Below, piece after piece: positions 27,358 to 38,413 of a DNA stretch of 64,000 nt (position 1 is its first letter; every line of letters begins with the position of its first letter). Made by a program: the position numbers and the translations under genes. The stretch spans positions 186,001-250,000 of the forward strand of contig NZ_BMTW01000004.1 in assembly GCF_014649875.1 (NCBI RefSeq). Direction: 5' to 3'. A model generated the notes under the pieces. The model searched no databases and was not told where the DNA came from. It worked only from the letters and a program-made list of their open reading frames with translations. This stretch comes from Streptomyces rubiginosohelvolus. GTDB lineage: Bacteria; Actinomycetota; Actinomycetes; Streptomycetales; Streptomycetaceae.

Positions 27358-30300
27358 CGGGGCACCGCCTTCGGGGCCGCGGCGGTGACGTCCGCCGGGA
27401 GGAGGATGCGCAGGTCGTCCAGGGTGGGCGCGGCCAGCGAACTGATCCGGCCCGCCTGGCGGGTGACCATCGACTCGACGACCTGACGGGCCAGCCGGGC
27501 GTTGCCGAAGGACCGGTCGCGGGGTACCGCGTCGAAGTGCTCCTTGAGCAGCGGTCCGGTGCCGGGGCCGCACTCGTACCCCATGGCGGCGGCCTGGGCG
27601 CGCACGATGGTGACCAGCTCCTCGGAGGAGTAGTCGGCGAAGGTGATCCGGCGCGGGAAGCGGGAGGAGAGGCCGGGGTTGGAGGCGAGGAAGCGTTCCA
27701 TCTCGTCGGTGTAGCCGGCGACGATGACGACGACCTCGTCGCGGTGGTCCTCCATCAGCTTCAGCAGGGTGTCCACCGCCTCCTGCCCGAAGTCGGCTCC
27801 GCCGCCGCGCGGGGTGAGGGTGTAGGCCTCGTCGATGAACAGCACGCCGCCACGGGCCTTTTCGAAGACCTCCCGGGTCAACTGGGCGGTGTGGCCTATG
27901 TACCGGCCGACGAGGTCGGCGCGGGCGGCCTCGATCAGCTGGCCGCGCTCCAGCACGCCGAGCTGGGTGAGGACCTCGCCGTAGAGCCGGGCGACCGTCG
28001 TCTTGCCGGTGCCGGGCGGGCCGGTGAAGACCAGGTGGTTGCTGAGGGAGGGGACGGGCAGCCCGGCCGCGGCGCGGTGGCGGGCGGTGGTGATGAGGTT
28101 GACCAGGTCGGCGACCTCGCGCTTCACCTCGGCCAGTCCGATCATGTCGCCGAGGCGGGTGAGCGGGTCGTCGGCCGGTGCGGCGGTCTCGACGGCCGAG
28201 GCGGCGGCGGTGGCGGAGACGTCCTCGGGGAGCAGCAGCCGCAGATCGTTCTCGCTGACCTGGGTCTGGGCGGAGAGCCGGATCGCCTGGCGGTCCACCA
28301 TCTCCTCGAACACCCCGCGCGCGGCACGGCCGTTGCCGAATCCGGCGTCCCGGTCCATGGCCCCGAAGTGGGCGGCGAGCGCCTGGGCCGTACCCTCCCC
28401 CAGCTCGTACTGGTGCTGGGTACACATGCTCTCCATGATCGCGACCAGGTCGTCCACGGAGTAGTTCTCGAACTCGACGGTCCGCGAGAAGCGGGACGCC
28501 AGGCCCGGGTTGGAGCTGAGGAAGGACTCCATCTCACGGGAGTATCCGGCGGCGACCACGACCACGTCGTCGCGGTGGTCCTCCATGAGCTTCAGCAGGG
28601 TGTCCACCGCCTCGCGGCCGAAGTCGGCGCCGCCGTTGCCGCTGTCGGCGGTGAGGGTGTACGCCTCGTCGATGAAAAGAACTCCGCCCAGGGCCCGTTG
28701 GAAGGTCTCGGAGGTCTTGATGGCGGTGCCGCCGACGACTTGGGCGACCAGGTCGGCGCGGGAGACCTCGACCAGGTGTCCGCTGCGCAGCGAGCCCAGC
28801 TCGGCCAGGATCGCCCCGTAGAGGCGGGCGACGGTGGTCTTACCGGTGCCGGGCGGTCCGGCGAAGATCAGGTGTCTGCTCATCGGGGGTGCGGGCATAC
28901 CGAGTTGTTCGCGGCGCTGGGCGAGCTGGGTGAGGTTGACCAGGGTGCGTACCTGCTGCTTGACGTTCTCCAGGCCGATCAGCGCGTTGAGGGCGCCGAG
29001 CGGGCCGTCCGCACGGTCCGGCGGGGGCGCGTCGGCGGCGCCGGATCCGGCCGGGTCGGTGTTCTCGGCACTGCCGCTCCCCCAGGCGTCGCGCTTGCCG
29101 TTGCCGACGCTGTTCAGGCCGTCCACGGCGAGCCGTTCGCCGGGCGCGGTCTGCACCAGACCGCCGCCCTCGTTCTCGCGGGCGGTGCAGTTGACGAGCG
29201 AGACGGGGGCGGTGGACTCGACCCGGAAGCCGTCCTGGGCGCCCCCGCCCGCCTCGCAGCCACTGAGCGAGGCGAGAGCGCCCTCGCGGAGGAGGAAGCC
29301 ATGTCCCTTGGGGGCGTGGACGGTGGTGCGGTTGGCGGTCAGTTCACCGCCCGCGGCGACGACCACGCCCTCCTCGCCGGAGACCTCGACGCGGAAGTCG
29401 CGGACGGTGACGTTGCCGCCGTCCTCCACGACCAGGCCGCTGGTGGCGGTGTCGGAGACCCCGCCACCGGCCAGGTAGAGGGTGGAACCGGAGGCCACGC
29501 GGACACCGGCTCCCTTCGGGCGGACGATCTCGCAGTCCTCGACGCGGCCCCGGGCGTCCTTGGTGGCCGCGATGCCGTCACCGGCGGGCTCGACCAGCCG
29601 GGCCCGGCGCAGCAGCGGGTTGGCGCCGCCCTGCAGAGCGACGGCGGGCGAGGAGCCGATGACCTCCAAGCGGTCCAGCTCGGGCGCCGCGTCCTCCTCC
29701 AGGAGCAGCCCGGCCCCTTCGCAGTCGCGGACGGTCAGGCCGGTCAGCGCCGGGGAGGAGGCCCCGGCGACCCGCAGCGCCGCGCCCTGCGCCGCGTCCA
29801 CCCAGCAGTCCTCGAAGGTGCCGCGCGCCCGGTCGGTGACGAACAGGCCGTGCCCCCGTGCGCGCGAGACTCGGCAGCGGCGCAGGACGGGATCGGTGCC
29901 GACGGCGAGGACGATCCCGTTGCCGGAGGCGCCGGTGACGCGTACGTCCTCCAGGGTGGTGCGGCCCGCGCTGCTCAGATGCACGCCGGTGCTGGTGTCG
30001 TGCACGACGGTCCGGACGACGGAGACGGCGGAGTCCCCTTCCAGGGCGATGGAGGGCTTGTCGGTGGAGGAGATGTCGCAGTCCTCGACGGTGCCCCGGG
30101 TCTCGCCGTTGGCGAGCAGCCCGTTGCCCCGGGCGCCCCGTACCGTGCAGTCGCGGACGCGCGCCTCGCCCTGCTCGGCGAGGACGATGCCGCTGGTGCC
30201 GAGGTGTTCGAGCGTGCAGGACTCGACGGTGGTGGGGGTGGTGGAGGTGACCACGATGCCCGCGCCCTGCGGATTGCTCACCCGGCAGTCCCGCAGCGCG

Positions 30301-30665
30301 AGGGAGCCGGTCCCGCCGGCCAGCATCGCGGTCCAGGCGGCGCCGACGATCTCGCACCCGTCGAGCGCGGCCTGCCCGCGCCGCACGTCCACGGCGGGCA
30401 GCTCGGAGTCCCCGCCGCGCAGGGTGAGTTCGGAGATCATGACGGCGTCGGCGCGCAGCGCGATGACGCTGCCCGAGCGCGGCCGGATCTCCACCGTGCC
30501 CCGTCCCTCGGCGGCGGTGAGGGTCACCCGGGTGTGGATCACCAGGTTCTCCGCGTACGTCCCGGGCCGGACGCTGATGAGCGCACCGGTACGGGCGGCG
30601 GCGAGCGCCTCACCGATCGTGGAAAAGCGGTCCGCGGGGCCGACCGTCAGTACCTGGCGCGACAC
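27354..30665 (-). CDS. eccA: EccA-like protein: beta-helix fused to two CbxX/CfxQ AAA+ domains
   Basis: This 1103-aa protein has three parts. Residues 1 to about 510 are right-handed parallel beta-helix repeats ([18 protein letters not shown], CxVxxxxGxG type). Two AAA+ domains of the CbxX/EccA class follow, with GPPGTGKT (K609 and K888), FIDEAYTL Walker B motifs and conserved arginine regions (NPGLASRF and NPGLSSRF). The two AAA units are similar and arose by duplication. Canonical EccA has a TPR-like N-terminus and one AAA domain, so this is a distinct architecture. GTG 30665 follows a consensus AAGGAGG. It is translationally coupled to mycP (4-nt overlap). It is likely a cytosolic ATPase handling T7SS substrates, with the helix binding partners. 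Confidence 0.9.
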   Translation of the reverse strand: MSRQVLTVGPADRFSTIGEALAAARTGALISVRPGTYAENLVIHTRVTLTAAEGRGTVEIRPRSGSVIALRADAVMISELTLRGGDSELPAVDVRRGQAALDGCEIVGAAWTAMLAGGTGSLALRDCRVSNPQGAGIVVTSTTPTTVESCTLEHLGTSGIVLAEQGEARVRDCTVRGARGNGLLANGETRGTVEDCDISSTDKPSIALEGDSAVSVVRTVVHDTSTGVHLSSAGRTTLEDVRVTGASGNGIVLAVGTDPVLRRCRVSRARGHGLFVTDRARGTFEDCWVDAAQGAALRVAGASSPALTGLTVRDCEGAGLLLEEDAAPELDRLEVIGSSPAVALQGGANPLLRRARLVEPAGDGIAATKDARGRVEDCEIVRPKGAGVRVASGSTLYLAGGGVSDTATSGLVVEDGGNVTVRDFRVEVSGEEGVVVAAGGELTANRTTVHAPKGHGFLLREGALASLSGCEAGGGAQDGFRVESTAPVSLVNCTARENEGGGLVQTAPGERLAVDGLNSVGNGKRDAWGSGSAENTDPAGSGAADAPPPDRADGPLGALNALIGLENVKQQVRTLVNLTQLAQRREQLGMPAPPMSRHLIFAGPPGTGKTTVARLYGAILAELGSLRSGHLVEVSRADLVAQVVGGTAIKTSETFQRALGGVLFIDEAYTLTADSGNGGADFGREAVDTLLKLMEDHRDDVVVVAAGYSREMESFLSSNPGLASRFSRTVEFENYSVDDLVAIMESMCTQHQYELGEGTAQALAAHFGAMDRDAGFGNGRAARGVFEEMVDRQAIRLSAQTQVSENDLRLLLPEDVSATAAASAVETAAPADDPLTRLGDMIGLAEVKREVADLVNLITTARHRAAAGLPVPSLSNHLVFTGPPGTGKTTVARLYGEVLTQLGVLERGQLIEAARADLVGRYIGHTAQLTREVFEKARGGVLFIDEAYTLTPRGGGADFGQEAVDTLLKLMEDHRDEVVVIVAGYTDEMERFLASNPGLSSRFPRRITFADYSSEELVTIVRAQAAAMGYECGPGTGPLLKEHFDAVPRDRSFGNARLARQVVESMVTRQAGRISSLAAPTLDDLRILLPADVTAAAPKAVPR

Positions 30666-30772
30666 GCACCAACCTCCTTGCTACGGCGGCGTCCTGTCCG
30701 GACGCCCCTCTTCGCCGGGGACAGGGTTCGGCGCTCCGGCGATTTCATCATGTCTCGCTGCCCGCGCCCGGG

Positions 30773-31999
30773 TCAGGTGCTCCACTTCTGGTTGTCGAGC
30801 CCCGTGCACTCCCACAGGATCAGATAGGTCTCCGGGCCCCGCCCCTTGCTGTGGTTCGGGATGTCGACGCACTTGCCGACGACGGTGTTGACCAGGTCGT
30901 GGGCGCCGTTCAGGGTGAACTTCTGGGCGGCGGAGCCGTTGCACCAGGCGAGCTGGATACGGGAGCCGTTGGCGAAGTTCGCGTTGGCCACGTCCAGGCA
31001 CTTGTCCCTGGCCCGGATCGTGCCGTCCGAGCCGAAGCGCCACTTCTGGGCGTCGGCGCCGTTGCAGTCCCACATGAACAGCGGCTGGCCGTCGTTGAAG
31101 TTGTGACCGGGAACGTCGAGGCAGCGGCCGGAGAGGTGGCTGCGGAAGGAGACGGGCCCGCTGAACGTGACGGCGGGCTGGGCCTTGGCGGGCTGGTTCT
31201 TGCCACCGCCGCTCCCGGCCTTGGGCTTGTCCTCGGACGAATCCGCCTTCTTCGGCGGGTCCTTGGGGCCGTTGTCCTGCTTCGCCGCCTCCTTGCCACC
31301 ATCCGTCGGGGGAATGGCCGGCACGGCGTTGCCGGCCTTCTCCGGCTTCGCCTCGTCCTTCTCCCCCTTCTTCCCGTCCTCGGCGGGCGCGCTGGTCTCG
31401 GGAGCGGTGACGGCGAACTCGCCCGGAGCCTCCGGCCCGCTCCCGTCGAGGACGGTCCCGGCACCTGCCGCCTTCGTCCGCTCGGGCCCGTCGTCGTTGT
31501 TCCCGGCGAGCACGAGGAACGGCACCGACACGAGCAGCGCTCCCACGACCGCCGCCCCCGCGAGCGCGGCCTTGCCCGGCCGCCCCACGGGCCCCGCCTC
31601 CTGCTGCGGCTGCCCGATGGCGGTGGCGGTCATGGTCCGCACGAGGGCGGGGAGCCGGCTCTGGGCGGCGGCGGAGGCGCTGGGGTCGGTCTCGGAGTCG
31701 GGGGCGGCCTCGGAGTCGGGGGCGGCCTCGGGGGTTGTGGCCTGGGCGTCGGGGGCGGGGGCATCGGGGCGTTCGCTCTGCTCGCCCTTCTCACCCTTTT
31801 CAGCCTCCTTGGCCTCCCCGGTCTTCGGGGCCTTCGCGACCTGCGGGGCCCCCTCAGCCTTCTCGGCTTCCGGGGTCTTCGCAGCCTCAAGGCCCTTCTC
31901 GGCCTCCTCGGAGACCTTCGCCGCCTCCGCGGCCTCGGCTTCGGGCTTCGCCTGCACGGGAGCGGAGGCGGGGGTCTGCTGGGACGACGAACGCGTCAC
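30773..31999 (-). CDS. Membrane-anchored ricin-type beta-trefoil lectin
   Basis: This 408-aa protein has an acidic Glu/Ala/Lys-rich cytoplasmic N-terminus (1 to about 140), one transmembrane helix (AALAGAAVVGALLVSVPFLVLAG), a Pro/Lys-rich spacer and a C-terminal beta-trefoil (about 280-408) with QKW repeats (DAQKWRF, AAQKFTL, DNQKWST), paired Cys and CLDV / CVDI motifs typical of ricin-B carbohydrate-binding domains. The lectin would face outwards. The ATGA overlap with the upstream T7SS-associated gene marks an operon. It possibly binds cell-wall or glycan targets near the secretion apparatus. Confidence 0.88.
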   Translation of the reverse strand: MTRSSSQQTPASAPVQAKPEAEAAEAAKVSEEAEKGLEAAKTPEAEKAEGAPQVAKAPKTGEAKEAEKGEKGEQSERPDAPAPDAQATTPEAAPDSEAAPDSETDPSASAAAQSRLPALVRTMTATAIGQPQQEAGPVGRPGKAALAGAAVVGALLVSVPFLVLAGNNDDGPERTKAAGAGTVLDGSGPEAPGEFAVTAPETSAPAEDGKKGEKDEAKPEKAGNAVPAIPPTDGGKEAAKQDNGPKDPPKKADSSEDKPKAGSGGGKNQPAKAQPAVTFSGPVSFRSHLSGRCLDVPGHNFNDGQPLFMWDCNGADAQKWRFGSDGTIRARDKCLDVANANFANGSRIQLAWCNGSAAQKFTLNGAHDLVNTVVGKCVDIPNHSKGRGPETYLILWECTGLDNQKWST

Positions 32000-32619
32000 G
32001 GGGTCCTCCCTGTGGTGTGGGGCCAGGGTTCGGTCGGGGCGGGGTCGACGGCCTCGGTCACCGGGCCGGAACTCACGGCACCGGCAAGGCTGTCGGCGGG
32101 AACGAGCAGCGGAGCCGCGGCACCGGGGTTGACCATCAGCAGGGCGCCGGTGTCCGCCAGCGGCCCGGCGAGCTCCCGGGCGGACACGGTGTCATGGTGA
32201 AGTGCCGCGGACATGAACGCGTGGGTGGGCGAGGTGAACAGGAGCGCCACCGGCGCCCCGTCCCGCCCCGCGGCCAGGAGCGGCCCGCCGTCCGGCCCGC
32301 GTACGACGGTGACGTCCGCCTCCGCCAGCGCGGCCAGCGCCTCGTCCACGGTGCCGTACCCCGTGGCGGCCCGTTGGGCGGCCGCGTCCACCGGATCGGT
32401 GGGCTCCGGCCAGCCGAGGACCCGGGCCGAGGGACGGTAGGCGGGGTTGGCGCGGTACTCGCCCACGCTCCCGCTCTCGTCCGACTGCCACTCCCCCAGC
32501 ACGGCCCACTCCGGCGGCGTCCGCGCCTGCGTCCACTCCGGATCGACGATTCCGATCCAGTGGCCGGGCGCACGACGTGCGGCGTCCTTCACGGCTTCCG
32601 GCACGAGGGAGGCATCCAC
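31996..32619 (-). CDS. T7SS-associated soluble protein
   Basis: This 207-aa protein has GHWIGIVDPEW, PPEWAVLGEWQSD, NPAYRPSARVLGWPEPTDP and AATGYG, matching a family annotated as 'type VII secretion system-associated protein' in Streptomyces. The middle part (VALLFTSPTHAFMSAA) resembles an SseB-like fold. It has no signal peptide or membrane helix. It overlaps the lectin gene by 4 nt and faces a second lectin gene. Its function is unknown. Confidence 0.8.
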   Translation of the reverse strand: MDASLVPEAVKDAARRAPGHWIGIVDPEWTQARTPPEWAVLGEWQSDESGSVGEYRANPAYRPSARVLGWPEPTDPVDAAAQRAATGYGTVDEALAALAEADVTVVRGPDGGPLLAAGRDGAPVALLFTSPTHAFMSAALHHDTVSARELAGPLADTGALLMVNPGAAAPLLVPADSLAGAVSSGPVTEAVDPAPTEPWPHTTGRTP

Positions 32620-32870
32620 CTGAACTCTTGGCTCCGTACGAATCTTTGAGTGCCGAACGGCCTCAACAGGATGTCATACGAGCTCCGTTCGCGGGGCCCG
32701 AGGGCGGGCCCGTATCGGCCGTCTGCCTGCCCGTTTGCTGCCCGAGCGCGGAACTTTCCGGGACAGGAAAGGCGTCGGATGACAAAGCGACGGAGGCGTA
32801 TCGAAGCGAGTGTCCTCTCCCCCTTCTCCGACGGGCTACGTTGGGCTCGCCCCCGAGGAGGAGTCAGCAC
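32620..32870. promoter_or_regulatory. Divergent promoter region between the two lectin units
   Basis: A 251-nt region with locally lower GC separates the minus-strand lectin operon from the plus-strand lectin gene. It ends with GAGGAG, the ribosome site for the ATG at 32871. No operator dyad was recognised. Confidence 0.45.
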
Positions 32871-33953
32871 ATGCCCCCCGAGCCCCCCGCCCCCGGCACC
32901 GAGTCCGCGGCAGCAGCCACGGAGAAGTCCGGCGCCACTTCCCCGCCGCCCGGCACGAAGAAGTCCGGCCCCGCCGCCCCGGCCGAGTCGCAGGAGCCCC
33001 GGAGCGAGGCCGCCGCGACGGCCGGCACCGAAGGGACCCCCGCCGAGCCCGCCGCAACGGCCGGTACCGAAAACCCCCAAGCCCCAACCGAGGCCGAAGC
33101 CACAGCAACACCCACACCCACACCCACAGCCGAGGCTTCGCCGACGGCCTCTGCCGCCCCGTCCGAGCCCTCGTCCACGGCGCGGACCACCGAAGCACCC
33201 GAGGGCCGTACGGAGAGCATCGCCCTGGCAGCGGCCGTCGCTGCGAAGCCGGGCACCAAGACCCTCACCGCCGCCGACAAGGGCCGCCCCCGCACCCCGG
33301 TGCTGGCGGGGGCCGCGTTCGTCGGCGCCGCCCTGGTCGCGATACCCGTGCTGCTGATGGGCAGCGCGAACGACGACGAGCCCCGACGCCCCTCCACCAC
33401 CCCGGTCGCGGGGAGCGCCGACACGGTCCTCAACCCGGAGTCGGCCCCGGCGGCGCTGGACGACTACGTGGCGGTGAAGCCCACACCGTCCCCGACGGAA
33501 CAGAAGAAGACCGACCGGCCGAAGGCAGCCCCCGCACCCGTGGCCCCTTCACCCGCGCCCCGGACGAGCGCCCCCGCCGAGAAGCCGAAGGCCTCGCCGA
33601 AACCGAAGCCCAAGGCGGCCCCGAAGCCGAACTGGGGCACCCAGACGGTCTCCGCGACCAGCTCCATCGGGGTCGGCCAGTCCTGGGCCACCAACCGCAT
33701 CCGCATGACGATGCAGCAGGACGGCAACCTCGTCGTCTACAACGAGCAGAACAAGCCGATCTGGGCCGCCATGACCTTCGGCGAGAACCACCGGGCGATC
33801 TTCCAGCCCGACGGCAACCTGGTCATCCACAACGGCGACGACCGGGCCATCTGGGCCTCCAAGACCCATGACTTCGGCGGCGCCCAGATGGTGCTGAGGC
33901 CCGACGCGAAGGTGGTCATCGTGCACCAGGGCAAGGTGGTCTGGTCGACGTGA
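32871..33953 (+). CDS. Membrane-anchored bulb-type (mannose-binding) lectin
   Basis: This 360-aa protein starts at ATG 32871 behind GAGGAG. It has an acidic Ala/Pro/Thr-rich cytoplasmic N-terminus, one transmembrane helix (PVLAGAAFVGAALVAIPVLLMG, about 143-166), a Pro/Lys spacer and a C-terminal B-lectin domain with QQDGNLVVY and QPDGNLVIH, the Q-x-D-x-N-x-V-x-Y mannose-site motif. The plan is the same as the divergent ricin-type lectin apart from the sugar-binding fold, suggesting a paired surface-recognition module at the T7SS locus. It ends 10 nt from the convergent serine hydrolase. Confidence 0.87.
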   Translation: MPPEPPAPGTESAAAATEKSGATSPPPGTKKSGPAAPAESQEPRSEAAATAGTEGTPAEPAATAGTENPQAPTEAEATATPTPTPTAEASPTASAAPSEPSSTARTTEAPEGRTESIALAAAVAAKPGTKTLTAADKGRPRTPVLAGAAFVGAALVAIPVLLMGSANDDEPRRPSTTPVAGSADTVLNPESAPAALDDYVAVKPTPSPTEQKKTDRPKAAPAPVAPSPAPRTSAPAEKPKASPKPKPKAAPKPNWGTQTVSATSSIGVGQSWATNRIRMTMQQDGNLVVYNEQNKPIWAAMTFGENHRAIFQPDGNLVIHNGDDRAIWASKTHDFGGAQMVLRPDAKVVIVHQGKVVWST

Positions 33954-33963
33954 CCGCTGGACC

Positions 33964-35295
<1,332 letters not shown>

Positions 35296-35811
35296 TCACC
35301 ACCAGTCGACGCCGTTCTTGGTGGCACAGCGGACGACGCCGTTGGTGGCGAGCGAACCGCAGACCCGGAACTGGTAATTGGGGTCGGTGCTGGTGCGCTT
35401 GAAAGGAGTCGTCAGGCTCTGACCGTGGCTCTGCACGGTGAAGGGCCCGCACTGGAGCCAGGGGTGGACCGGCCATTCGGGCCTGCCGCCGTCGTCCCAT
35501 CCGGCGGCACGCCAGTCCATCCACACCTTGTCGCCCGGGCGGGTGGGGCCGCTGATCTTCCCGAAGGCGATCTGCTGGCCCCCGTACACCCCCTTCTCCA
35601 AGGTGATGACGACCCCGCCGCCGAGGTCCAGGCTGCGAGGCTTGTCGGTGTCGCCGGAGGCGTTGTCCGGGTGGTCGCGGAAGCCCCGGGCGCCGCCCGT
35701 GCAGTCCGACGCGGCGGCCTGGACCGGGGCGACGGGCCCGGCGACGGCCAGGCCGGCCGCGAGGGCGCATACCGCGGTGAGTGAGGTGAGCACGGAGCGC
35801 AGTGGGCGCAT
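35296..35811 (-). CDS. Small secreted protein of unknown function
   Basis: This 171-aa protein has a clear signal peptide (VLTSLTAVCALAAGLAVAGPVAPVQA) and a mature part with four Cys (DCTGG, LQCGP, RVCGS, VRCATK), probably two disulphides, and a Trp-rich middle (KVWMDWRAAGWDD). The ATG at 35811 begins the signal peptide; longer upstream readings look non-coding. I do not recognise the family. A soluble secreted beta-rich protein or inhibitor is possible. Confidence 0.75.
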   Translation of the reverse strand: MRPLRSVLTSLTAVCALAAGLAVAGPVAPVQAAASDCTGGARGFRDHPDNASGDTDKPRSLDLGGGVVITLEKGVYGGQQIAFGKISGPTRPGDKVWMDWRAAGWDDGGRPEWPVHPWLQCGPFTVQSHGQSLTTPFKRTSTDPNYQFRVCGSLATNGVVRCATKNGVDWW

Positions 35812-36164
35812 GGTGGAGATGTCCCTTCGGTGGTTCGCGGTCGCGGCGTCAGCCGCGCAGACCTTCACGTACGCGACAAGGTCGTCGAGGCTGTCGTCGG
35901 CGTACGGGACCTGCCCGGTGAACGAGCCATTGCCGCGCAGGCCACTGGGGTACGACTCGGTACAGCCACCCGTCACCTGAAAGAGCGTCAGGCTGCTCCG
36001 GCCACCACGTGGTCGGCGAGAAGCTGTGCCGTGCGGACCCCGTGGTCCGCACGGAGCCGATGGTGGCGGGGGCGCCTCGTGCCGCACCATGGGGAGAACT
36101 GCGTATGGACAACAGCGGGTTACGGTAAAGCGGGACATTCACGGGGACGTCGGGGGAAGTCGTC
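35812..36164. promoter_or_regulatory. Divergent region with an 11-bp dyad
   Basis: This 353-nt region lies between the secreted protein and the LuxR gene. It holds an inverted repeat with 11-bp arms CCGTGCGGACC / GGTCCGCACGG (36029-36039 and 36044-36054, 4-nt spacer) and a 10-bp palindrome ACCACGTGGT (36004-36013), candidate sites for the adjacent LuxR protein. No gene is seen. Confidence 0.55.
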
Positions 36165-36992
36165 ATGCCGGATCGGTACGCACGCATGCTGGACCTGACG
36201 GTCGAGGTGATGAGCACCGAGGCCCCTGCGTCCGTCTGGCCCCTGCTCACGGGGGAACTGCTCACGGCGCTCGACGGCGAACTGATCGTGGTCAAGGAGG
36301 TGCCCTGGACACCTGAGCAGGGCAGCGTGGTGATCCGGTCCCCGCGGCCTTTGCCGGAAGCGGGCGTCGGTGACGACTCGGTGCAGGCTCACATCCGCTC
36401 GGGGTACCCCTTCATCGACCGCTACGGGGCCAGCTCCGACTGGACGCCACAGAGCGCCGCACGTGTGGTGGGGGCGCGGACCTGGCAGAACAGTCCGACC
36501 GCCGACGCTCTCCGCCAGGCGTTCGGGACACGGCACGTGTTCGGCCTGCCGCTGCCGGAGAGGGGGCCGCACGTGAGCGGGTTCCTGGTGCACCGCTCAG
36601 GCGGCGACTTCTCCCGGCATGATGAGCGCTACGCCGCGCGCGTCCAGCCACTCCTCAAGGCCGCGACGGCCCACCGGGCCCTCCTGACGGCACTGCGCAA
36701 GTCCTCCGGCAGCGACCACAGGCGGCAGGCCAACCACGCCCTGGCGGCCCCGCTGACCCCGCGCGAAACGAACGTGCTGCACCTGCTGGCCACGGGACTG
36801 ACCGCCGGGGGGATCGGACGAAGGCTGGGCATCTCGCCGCGCACCGTCCACAAGCACCTGAACGCGCTGTACCGGAAGCTCGGGGCCACGGACCGGCTCG
36901 GCGCGGTGCTGCGCGCCCAGGACGCGGGCCTGCTTCCCGGCTCGGCCGACGGGCATCGCGGCCCGGGCGTGGCCGACACGCATCCCCGTTAG
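36165..36992 (+). CDS. LuxR-family transcriptional regulator
   Basis: This 275-aa protein has a C-terminal LuxR/NarL helix-turn-helix (LTPRETNVLHLLATG, ISPRTVHKHLNALYRKLGA, about 197-260). The N-terminal 180 residues have no phospho-acceptor signature and look like a GAF-like or other sensor domain. ATG 36165 has GGGGAAG upstream. It faces the secreted-protein gene across a region with a GC-rich dyad, so autoregulation or control of that gene is plausible. Confidence 0.85.
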   Translation: MPDRYARMLDLTVEVMSTEAPASVWPLLTGELLTALDGELIVVKEVPWTPEQGSVVIRSPRPLPEAGVGDDSVQAHIRSGYPFIDRYGASSDWTPQSAARVVGARTWQNSPTADALRQAFGTRHVFGLPLPERGPHVSGFLVHRSGGDFSRHDERYAARVQPLLKAATAHRALLTALRKSSGSDHRRQANHALAAPLTPRETNVLHLLATGLTAGGIGRRLGISPRTVHKHLNALYRKLGATDRLGAVLRAQDAGLLPGSADGHRGPGVADTHPR

Positions 36993-37031
36993 GCGGGATA
37001 CGGCCCCGGGTACCGGGCGTCCTCCATGAGC

Positions 37032-37541
37032 TCAGCTGAACATGTCGAGGTAGTGCTGGGTGTGGACCGGGTGGTAGTCGCCGAAGTCGACGGATGCCGG
37101 GTCGCCGCCGGTCTCGGCGGCGACGAGCCGGTCGAGGTAGTAGTCCCAGCCGGGGCCCACGCCGCCCGCCATCGCCGGGTCGTCGCCGACGGACTGCGTG
37201 AAGGTGAGGGTGGTGGTGCCCTCGTGCTCGACGAGCGTGAGAGTCATGTGCCAGACGGCTTCCTCGCCAGGCACCTGCGAGATGAGGACCAGACGGCGAG
37301 GGGCCTGGCACTCCTGGATGGTGAAGACCTCGGCCTGGTGCTCGTCGCCCTCGAAGAGCATGCGGAAGTCGACCGAGCCGGTCGACGGGTCGCCGGTCCA
37401 TTCGCCGATCCATCGGGCCAGACGGTCCGACTCGGTGACCGCCGCCCAGACGTCCTCGATACCGGCCCGGAAGGTGCGGTCGAAGGCGATGCTGTCCAGG
37501 CCGTCGATGGTCACGCGACGCCCGGTGGGGGTGCTGGTCAT
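37032..37541 (-). CDS. SRPBCC (AHSA1-type) domain protein
   Basis: This 169-aa protein has the SRPBCC pattern: IEDVWAAVTESDRLARWIGEW, DFRMLFEGDEHQAEVFTIQE, and a C-terminal helix with WDYYLDRLVAAETG. These proteins form a hydrophobic cavity for small ligands. Its ATG overlaps the stop of the upstream ArsR gene and has AGGAGG. ArsR-SRPBCC pairs are common in actinomycetes. The ligand is unknown. Confidence 0.87.
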   Translation of the reverse strand: MTSTPTGRRVTIDGLDSIAFDRTFRAGIEDVWAAVTESDRLARWIGEWTGDPSTGSVDFRMLFEGDEHQAEVFTIQECQAPRRLVLISQVPGEEAVWHMTLTLVEHEGTTTLTFTQSVGDDPAMAGGVGPGWDYYLDRLVAAETGGDPASVDFGDYHPVHTQHYLDMFS

Positions 37542-37915
37542 GCTGATTCCTCCTGAGATCTTCCGGTACCGGGAACGGCGTCGGCGCCGGCCCGGCGGTC
37601 GTGGACCGTTCTGCGGACCTCCAGGTCGAGGGCGTCGAAGGCGCTCTCGGGGATCGGAGGACGGCGCCCGGCGAGCTCGTCGAGCAGAGCGCGGACCGGG
37701 GCGAGGCCCGGGCGGGCGAGCGCGTAGTGGCGCTCGCGACCGCGGTCCTCGACCGTGACCAGCCCTGCCTCGGTGAGCATGCGCAGATGCTTGCTTACCG
37801 CGGGTCGGCTGATCGGATGCCGCGCCGCGAGGTCGACCACCCGGGCCGGGCCGGAGGCGAGTGCGCGCAGCAGGTCACGACGTACGGGGTCGGCCAGCGC
37901 TATGAACGGGTCCAC
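37538..37915 (-). CDS. ArsR-family winged-helix repressor
   Basis: This 125-aa protein has an ArsR winged helix (DPVRRDLLRALASGPARVVDLA, ISRPAVSKHLRMLTEAGLV, RERHYAL). It has no cysteines, so it is not a classical thiol metal sensor. It starts at GTG 37915 only 5 nt downstream of a perfect 24-bp palindrome, so self-repression that blocks initiation is likely. It is coupled to the SRPBCC gene (4-nt overlap). Confidence 0.9.
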   Translation of the reverse strand: MDPFIALADPVRRDLLRALASGPARVVDLAARHPISRPAVSKHLRMLTEAGLVTVEDRGRERHYALARPGLAPVRALLDELAGRRPPIPESAFDALDLEVRRTVHDRRAGADAVPGTGRSQEESA

Positions 37916-37920
37916 CCCTT

Positions 37921-37944
37921 ATTGGTAACCCATGGGTTACCAAT
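37921..37944. promoter_or_regulatory. 24-bp perfect palindrome, likely ArsR operator
   Basis: The half-site is ATTGGTAACCCA, repeated exactly inverted. It is AT-rich against the GC-rich background and sits immediately upstream of the ArsR start, overlapping the expected promoter or leader. Confidence 0.88.
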
Positions 37945-38413
37945 CGGCAAGCGCACCTGCCGACAGGATCCAGGCAGCTCGGGTGGTGATCGCGATCAAC
38001 CCAGGAAACCGGCCGCGATCAGCACGGAGCGGGAGGGGAGAAGAGATGGCCGGACAAGGCGAGCTGCGAGGTGAAGGGTGTCTCGGCAGACGTGGCGATC
38101 ACGGGGGGGCGACGGCAGGAGATGCGCAGAGGCCGTGAAGGTACCCACTGGAGCTCCACACACTGCCACAACTCCTTCACTCAACACGAACAAGCTCTCG
38201 ACCAAGAGCACGCAAGTGGGCGAGATCAAGCCAGCCTCCATGCCCCCTTCGCCCCGAAAAGCACCCCGCCCCAGCCTGACTTTCCCCGTGGCAACAGTTT
38301 CAGCATCAACAAAAGCGCGGCCGAAAGACAGCCCCGGGCCGCTCCGTTCCGTGCACCGAATCGCATAAACAGTCAAGCTCGGGCAAAGAAGCACGCGACG
38401 AAACGGGGGAGTC
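37945..38413. other. Intergenic region without a recognised gene
   Basis: These 469 nt have unusually AC-rich stretches (38140-38400). Open frames here lack both family resemblance and convincing ribosome sites. It presumably carries the promoter of the small membrane-protein gene. Confidence 0.3.

Noticed and set aside
27358..28425. Longer N-terminus for mycP extending into eccA
   Set aside because: The extra residues are the shadow of eccA, and the GTG at 27357 gives a normal signal peptide and an overlapping start-stop.
27231..30827. 1198-codon plus-strand frame opposite eccA
   Set aside because: Antisense to two recognisable AAA domains; no domain of its own.
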